From contig CAMWPK010000004.1 of the NCBI GenBank assembly GCA_947176115.1, positions 1-26,944 on the forward strand: a stretch of DNA of 26,944 nucleotides, written 5' to 3'. The DNA is from an uncultured Clostridia bacterium (GTDB taxonomy: Bacteria > Bacillota > Clostridia > Christensenellales > UBA3700). The translations under genes and the position numbers were made by a program. Of this stretch, positions 22,772-26,944 are shown in pieces (the stretch's first letter is position 1; every line of letters starts with the position of its first letter). The notes under the pieces were generated by a model. That model was given only the letters and a program-made list of their open reading frames with translations. It was not told the DNA's origin and ran no database searches.

Positions 22772-24331
22772 TCAAATGCTCTTATAATATTTCACTTTTG
22801 TTAAGACACGCGTTAGCTTATTGCCAAGCGGTAACATCTGCATTTCATTCTCATCCACCGCTCTCGTCAGTAGTAGCGTTCCTATATACGCCACGGCTCC
22901 TGCGCAAATCGCATAGATTAGCGACCATATATTGCTGTGAATGAATACAGACGGTAACATTGCCAATGACATTATAGCACCCGCCAACATAATTTTACTA
23001 ATACTTTTGAAGAGTTTTGTATTTTTACCTACAAGTTTGTTGTAATAAACGCCGTTGAGAGTAAAAGCAGTCAAGTAGAACACGATTGAGGATATACCGC
23101 TTACCGCAATACCCCATCTCGGCACGAATATCAGCTCAATGAGTATCTTGAGCGCTCCGCCCACGGCAATGTTGATAAGCACGGGACGAAGTCTGCCAAG
23201 TCCTTGCAGTATTGCGTCAAGAGCTTCCAGCAACGACAACAACAAAATATTAATTGCCGTCAAAGAAAGAAGATACGCCGTCAATTCTTTATTTGCCTGT
23301 CCAAGCGTCGGATAGAGCAATCCGACGACTTGTCTTGACATAATTGCTCCGCCCAAAAAGAATGGCATGGCTATCATAAGACACATCTTCAAGGTAGTGG
23401 CTGTCTTTTGCTTAATAGATACTACGTCATACCCTGCCATTGCGCTTGCTACCGCAGGCACTATCGCTACTGATATAGACATTGCAAGTACGATAGGCAT
23501 ATTTATCACCGACGCAACGGGACCTGTGAGTATACCGTATTGACTTACCGCGTCTGTCGCTCCGCCGTGGATGAGCAAATTGACGACCATAATACTGTCC
23601 ATAAAAGCTATCAACGGAAAGATAAACCCGCTTGCCGTGATAGGTAGAAAAGTAGAAAAGAATTTGTATTCTGTTTCAAGCGCAGGCAACTTCCTCTCGT
23701 CTTTTGCCGAAACCGTATACCATATAAATACAGTTAAGAGCGAAACAAACTCGCTTACGCTTACTGCGACTAATGCTCCGGCAACGGCTTGCATAAGTCC
23801 CCTTTTCATTAGTAAGAACGCAAAGAGCAGACCAAGACCGAATTTTACGAATACCTCAACGATTTGGCTTACTCCCGACGGCGCGGTGTTGCCGTGTCCT
23901 AAAAACCAGCCTTTGAATACGCCCGCCAAAGTTACGAATATTATTGCCGGCGCTATTGCAACGTAGCAGATATATACGCCCTCTTGCGATTGCGCGTTGG
24001 CCATAACGCGCGAAAGTAATACTGTGAATATTGCGCCCACCGCGCCAGCAAAGACTGCATATAAAACCGATTTCCTAATTATAGAGCCAACTGCTCCCGA
24101 TCTGTCGTGAGCTATCTCTGCGGATATCTGTCGTGAGAGAGTAAGCGGTATCGCGTTGCTGATAATGGCAAGTAACAGCGCAAAGAATGGGAAGACCAAT
24201 TGATAGTAGCCTATGCCTTCCGCTCCCAACACGTAAGTGAGCGCAATGCGATATGCTCCGCCAAGTAATTTTGCGACTATAGAACATACCGCAAGCAATA
24301 TTGCGCCTTGCGCTATCGTACGTCTTTTCAT
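22772..24331 (-). CDS. yabM: SpoVB/YabM-like polysaccharide or lipid flippase (MVF/MOP superfamily)
   Basis: This 519-residue polytopic membrane protein has about 14 helices and begins TIAQGAILLAVCSIVAKLLG followed by GAYRIALTYVLGAEGIGYYQ, the typical opening of SpoVB/YabM/YtgP proteins. Members move lipid-linked oligosaccharides or lipid II across the membrane; the substrate of this branch is unknown. It lies one base after spoVT and before mazG, exactly the place of yabM in Bacillus, which is the basis of the symbol. The alternative family names SpoVB and 'oligosaccharide flippase' are equally defensible. Confidence 0.88.
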   Translation of the reverse strand: MKRRTIAQGAILLAVCSIVAKLLGGAYRIALTYVLGAEGIGYYQLVFPFFALLLAIISNAIPLTLSRQISAEIAHDRSGAVGSIIRKSVLYAVFAGAVGAIFTVLLSRVMANAQSQEGVYICYVAIAPAIIFVTLAGVFKGWFLGHGNTAPSGVSQIVEVFVKFGLGLLFAFLLMKRGLMQAVAGALVAVSVSEFVSLLTVFIWYTVSAKDERKLPALETEYKFFSTFLPITASGFIFPLIAFMDSIMVVNLLIHGGATDAVSQYGILTGPVASVINMPIVLAMSISVAIVPAVASAMAGYDVVSIKQKTATTLKMCLMIAMPFFLGGAIMSRQVVGLLYPTLGQANKELTAYLLSLTAINILLLSLLEALDAILQGLGRLRPVLINIAVGGALKILIELIFVPRWGIAVSGISSIVFYLTAFTLNGVYYNKLVGKNTKLFKSISKIMLAGAIMSLAMLPSVFIHSNIWSLIYAICAGAVAYIGTLLLTRAVDENEMQMLPLGNKLTRVLTKVKYYKSI

Positions 24332-24332
24332 T

Positions 24333-24857
24333 CTAGCCTATATTGTACGTCAAGTACCCTGCCATTGCGTCGCAAAGCGCCATGTCTACCGCGCCGAGCT
24401 TTTCTGCCGAAAGAATAATACCGCCGTACAAATCACCGCTACTGATAAGCGGAACAATGTACTGTTCGGAGTTTCGATTGATTTGCATATCGTCTACAAG
24501 ACGAATACCTCTGTCCTTGATAAGTCGCGACTTGCGATTGTCAAGTACGCCGTACAGTTCGTCGCTTATATCTTCGCCTTGAAGACCTTCCTTACCGCCA
24601 ACGTGCGCCAAGATACTGCTTGTGTCGCAAATTGCCACTTCCTTGCCCGTGTTCTTGTAAAGCACCTTGCTTATCGCGTCAAGTTGTTCAGGCGTAGCGC
24701 CTACTTCGTTGTATTTCTTAAATACCAATTCACCGCTATCGTTGGTGAATATCTCCAGCAATTCGCCTTCCTTAAGTTTGAGTACTTTTCTCAATTCCTT
24801 TGGAATTACTACTCTACCCAATTCGTCAATTCTTCTTACTATACCTGTCTCTTTCAT
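24333..24857 (-). CDS. spoVT: Stage V sporulation regulator SpoVT (AbrB-type N-terminus)
   Basis: The SpoVT/AbrB swapped-hairpin DNA-binding domain is residues 1-50: MKETGIVRRIDELGRVVIPK then ELRKVLKLKEGELLEIF. A GAF-like domain fills about 55-174, with the SRLIKDRGIRLVDDMQIN segment. The length (174) matches B. subtilis SpoVT, a regulator of genes under sigma-G in the forespore. I chose the ATG at 24857 because GGAGGTC lies directly upstream and the family starts here; a longer frame to 24953 would cross the terminator of the upstream gene. It leads the group spoVT-yabM-mazG-dusB-GNAT-trmL. A -10-like TATACT lies near 24872-24877. Non-sporulating Clostridia also keep this gene, so sporulation is not proven. 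Confidence 0.93.
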   Translation of the reverse strand: MKETGIVRRIDELGRVVIPKELRKVLKLKEGELLEIFTNDSGELVFKKYNEVGATPEQLDAISKVLYKNTGKEVAICDTSSILAHVGGKEGLQGEDISDELYGVLDNRKSRLIKDRGIRLVDDMQINRNSEQYIVPLISSGDLYGGIILSAEKLGAVDMALCDAMAGYLTYNIG

Positions 24858-24903
24858 AATGACCTCCGAGCATAGTATAAGCAAAGAAAAACCTTTTATG
24901 TAT

Positions 24904-24947
24904 TCATAAAAATAAATACAGCCAAGCAAAATTCGCTCAGCTGTATT
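24904..24947 (-). terminator. Terminator of the BspA-like gene
   Basis: On the minus strand AATACAGC pairs with GCTGTATT, with an inner AGC/GCT pair around an AT-rich loop. A TATTTTTAT tract follows. It lies between the BspA-like stop codon and the spoVT start, so spoVT needs its own promoter. Confidence 0.75.
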
Positions 24948-24971
24948 ATCCATTATTTATATAATTATACC

Positions 24972-26660
24972 TTAAGACAAATCTCCGCTGTAAGTTCCCG
25001 CAGGTATACCGGCTTCGCCAAGTTTACGCAAAAAGGCTTCGACACCGTCTTTGCTTTGGAGAAGCAATACGTCAATAATCGGTTGTCCGTCTTTTTCCTT
25101 ACTGAAAGACTTATCCGTAAACTCCCAATCTATTGCGGAAGTGTAACAAGTAGTAACGTTGCTACCGAAGAATGCATATTCGCCGATTTCTTTTATCGTA
25201 ACGGGAAGCTCGATATACTCAAATTTCACGCCGGCAAACGCATAAGGTCTAACGGTGGTAATGCCTTGCACGGTTCTGCCTTCTACGTCCAAAAGTCTGA
25301 ACGTCTTGCCGTTGGTAGAAGGGCTATACGATTTAGAATCGTAAGAGCCGTAGTAAGCGTAAATAGTCGTACCGCCAATGTCGGTGAGCAAGCCTTGTCT
25401 ATAAGTCGAATCTGCCGTCGAGGACGTATTCTCTCTCTTGTTGTCTTCAAGTCTTATGATAGTAAAATGTTCGTTCTCCTCGTCAACGGTGATCACGTGT
25501 CGCATATAGTCCGCAACCACCAAGGTATCGCTCATGCCGACGTTGAGCGCAAACGCTCCGTCGCCGATACTCTCCACATTCTTGCCTATAACGAAGTCGT
25601 TATCGCCGTATAACAGTCTAAAACACCCCATAAAAGTCTTTGCGGGAATTTCCTTGATTTCTGTAGGCAACGTGATATTTCTCAAAGCAGTGCAACCTTG
25701 GAATACGCCCTCGCCCATAGTTTCTATCTGAGTATCTTCAGCCATTACGAATTTGCTAAGCGACGTACATTCGGAAAAAGCGTATTCGCCGATACTCGTT
25801 ACTGTATTAGGCAATTCCATATAAGCAAAGTAAGTGGTATTGATACTTTCAAAAGCGTGCGCGCCTATCGTAACGACGTTTGGGAAAGAAAGCGGTGTGC
25901 TAGCCGACGAACTTAGCGTCGTATCGCAAAATGCGTATTCGCCGATACTGGTTATTTCACTTTCATCGGCTACTACTAAGCCCGTAAGATTTTTACAACC
26001 GTTGAACGCCTTGTCGCCTATCTTCTCCAAGTCCTTGGAAATATACATGTTTGCTATAGCAGTGCAATCTTCAAAAGCGCTTGCGCTTATCTCAAGCAAC
26101 GATGTCGGAAGATAAATCGCGTTGTTTCTGATAGCGTTATCGCCCTCGGTCGAATAGTTCTCGCTACTGTAGATAAAATTCAAAGAATTACAACCTTTGA
26201 AAGCGTTGCTTCCTATTACGGTAACGCTGTTGGGAATAATTACGCTCTTAAGCGACGTGCATTCTTCAAAAGCTCCGTAAGGTATCTCCTTTAGATTGCT
26301 TGGCAAGACAACTTTTTCAAGCGCAGTTAATTTGGCAAAAGCCTCGTCTGCAATATAAAAGGAAGAGTAAGTGCAGTTGAACTTGATAGATTTAATCAAA
26401 CTTGCAGAATTTAAGAAAGCGTCTTTGGCTACTCCGACCACTCTGTGTCCTTTGAGTTTGTCGGGTACGACAACGTCGGTATCGCTACCCTCGTAACTAA
26501 CGATAGTAACTCTTGACCCGTTGACTTCGTATCTAAATCCGTCAGAGTATTCGGACAACTGCCCCGTATTGACCAAAAGTCCTATAATTGTACCAAGTGA
26601 CGCCAAAGCAATTACGAATACTGCCACCACAACTACTATCTGTCTTGTCTTGTTTGTCAT
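24972..26660 (-). CDS. BspA-like leucine-rich-repeat protein with N-terminal membrane anchor
   Basis: A hydrophobic segment (about residues 8-31) anchors the N-terminus. From about residue 60 to 370 come LRR_5-type repeats with the rule I-G-x-x-A-F-x-x-C-x-x-L: VIGSNAFKGCNSL, KIGDKAFNGCKNL, SIGEYAFSECTSL and others. An interrupting stretch without repeats (about 385-475) contains YYGSYDSKSYSPSTNGK, and two more repeats follow (VRPYAFAG and EIGEYAFFG). No LPxTG or C-terminal anchor is present, so it is probably held by its N-terminal helix and faces outward. BspA-type proteins bind host or matrix proteins, but many are uncharacterised. AGAGG precedes the ATG. It is monocistronic, with a promoter, a structured leader and a terminator. 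Confidence 0.88.
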   Translation of the reverse strand: MTNKTRQIVVVVAVFVIALASLGTIIGLLVNTGQLSEYSDGFRYEVNGSRVTIVSYEGSDTDVVVPDKLKGHRVVGVAKDAFLNSASLIKSIKFNCTYSSFYIADEAFAKLTALEKVVLPSNLKEIPYGAFEECTSLKSVIIPNSVTVIGSNAFKGCNSLNFIYSSENYSTEGDNAIRNNAIYLPTSLLEISASAFEDCTAIANMYISKDLEKIGDKAFNGCKNLTGLVVADESEITSIGEYAFCDTTLSSSASTPLSFPNVVTIGAHAFESINTTYFAYMELPNTVTSIGEYAFSECTSLSKFVMAEDTQIETMGEGVFQGCTALRNITLPTEIKEIPAKTFMGCFRLLYGDNDFVIGKNVESIGDGAFALNVGMSDTLVVADYMRHVITVDEENEHFTIIRLEDNKRENTSSTADSTYRQGLLTDIGGTTIYAYYGSYDSKSYSPSTNGKTFRLLDVEGRTVQGITTVRPYAFAGVKFEYIELPVTIKEIGEYAFFGSNVTTCYTSAIDWEFTDKSFSKEKDGQPIIDVLLLQSKDGVEAFLRKLGEAGIPAGTYSGDLS

Positions 26661-26790
26661 ATTAACCTCTTGTATTTCAAAATACGTAATGTTGATATCT
26701 CTCTGCCTAGCGTATTACGCTACGCTCTACTTTTCATTATTCCCACCTATGCGTTTTATATTATACAAATCATTAAAAACGCTCATATGC
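26661..26790 (-). promoter_or_regulatory. Structured 5' leader of the BspA-like gene
   Basis: The leader of about 130 bases carries three inverted repeats: GCGTTTT/AAAACGC (26751-26757 with 26776-26782), the near-perfect palindrome TAGCGTATTACGCTA (26708-26722), and GTATTT/AAATAC just before the ribosome site. TCTGC (26702-26706) could pair with GCAGA (26789-26793) to close the whole. No known riboswitch class is recognised. Confidence 0.4.
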
Positions 26791-26796
26791 AGATAC

Positions 26797-26825
26797 ATTA
26801 TATCACACGCAAAAGCAAAAAACAA
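26797..26825 (-). promoter_or_regulatory. Promoter of the BspA-like gene
   Basis: On the minus strand TTGTTT (26825-26820), a 17-base spacer and a perfect TATAAT (26802-26797) with TGA directly in front (extended -10). A second TATAAT lies at 26765-26760 without a good -35 box. Confidence 0.65.
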
Positions 26826-26889
26826 TTATTTATATATAATATATTGGAGATAAAATAGGGCTTGTAATATCGCTTTTGTATCTTAACAA

Positions 26890-26944
26890 CTATTTGCTAA
26901 ATAGCTTTGAGATATATTTCAGCGCAATATTGATTCCGTCTACG
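26890..26944 (-). CDS. Possible C-terminal end of a gene cut by the window edge
   Basis: From the right edge one minus-strand frame reads VDGINIALKYISKLFSK and stops at TAG (26892-26890). The composition (charged and amphipathic) looks like a real protein end, but 17 residues are too few to name a family. The other frames stop as well, so this is weak. Confidence 0.35.
   Translation of the reverse strand, partial: VDGINIALKYISKLFSK

Noticed and set aside
24237..24875. 212-codon plus-strand frame opposite spoVT
   Set aside because: It is an antisense shadow of spoVT and the yabM start, with no ribosome site or domain.
24858..24910. Sigma-G promoter for spoVT (TGAATA and TATACTA)
   Set aside because: The two boxes are about 21 bases apart, more than the 17-18 usual for sigma-G, so the match is not convincing.

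Overview
The window looks like a chromosomal segment of a low- to mid-GC Gram-positive bacterium, most likely an uncultured gut-type Clostridia lineage (Bacillota). The evidence is the spoVT-yabM-yabN(mazG) gene order known from Bacillus and Clostridia, an ECF sigma factor with an RsgI-like anti-sigma factor, AGGAGG ribosome sites with GTG and TTG starts, sigma-A promoters with 17 bp spacers, Gram-positive lipoprotein signals and a BspA-type leucine-rich-repeat surface protein. No rRNA, tRNA, CRISPR array, transposase or phage gene was found.

Layout. Positions 7-3301 (minus strand) hold a DtxR/MntR-like metalloregulator, an RsgI-like anti-sigma factor, its ECF sigma factor, and a lipoprotein that repeats the anti-sigma factor's outer domain. 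Positions 3400-12900 form an export cluster: a heterodimeric ABC exporter pair with one degenerate ATP site, a divergent MATE exporter (plus strand) behind a leader terminator, a second ABC pair with two canonical sites, and a TetR regulator with a strong promoter overlaid by tandem palindromes. Positions 13067-16446 (plus strand) hold an overlapping pair, a PP-loop ATPase of the sugar-amidotransferase type and a flavodoxin/ferredoxin protein, then lysA with its own promoter and terminator. Positions 16447-16727 are a repeat-rich intergenic region.

The rest is on the minus strand. Positions 16727-19280 encode a RadC-like protein, a trypsin-like lipoprotein protease and a mutarotase-like protein. 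Positions 19390-24857 encode spoVT, a SpoVB-like flippase, MazG, a Dus tRNA-dihydrouridine synthase, a GNAT acetyltransferase and TrmL, with overlaps or very short gaps. Positions 24972-26660 encode the BspA-like protein behind a 130-base leader.

The genes suggest envelope sensing (sigma/anti-sigma/lipoprotein), multidrug or metabolite export under a TetR regulator, and a housekeeping translation/sporulation cluster. The most unusual elements are the PP-loop plus flavodoxin-ferredoxin pair, the free RsgI-like lipoprotein with an inverted repeat that could hide the sigma gene's ribosome site, the leader terminator of the MATE gene, and a 160 bp inverted-repeat element touching the radC stop codon. 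All functional statements come from reading motifs by eye; no database search was possible.
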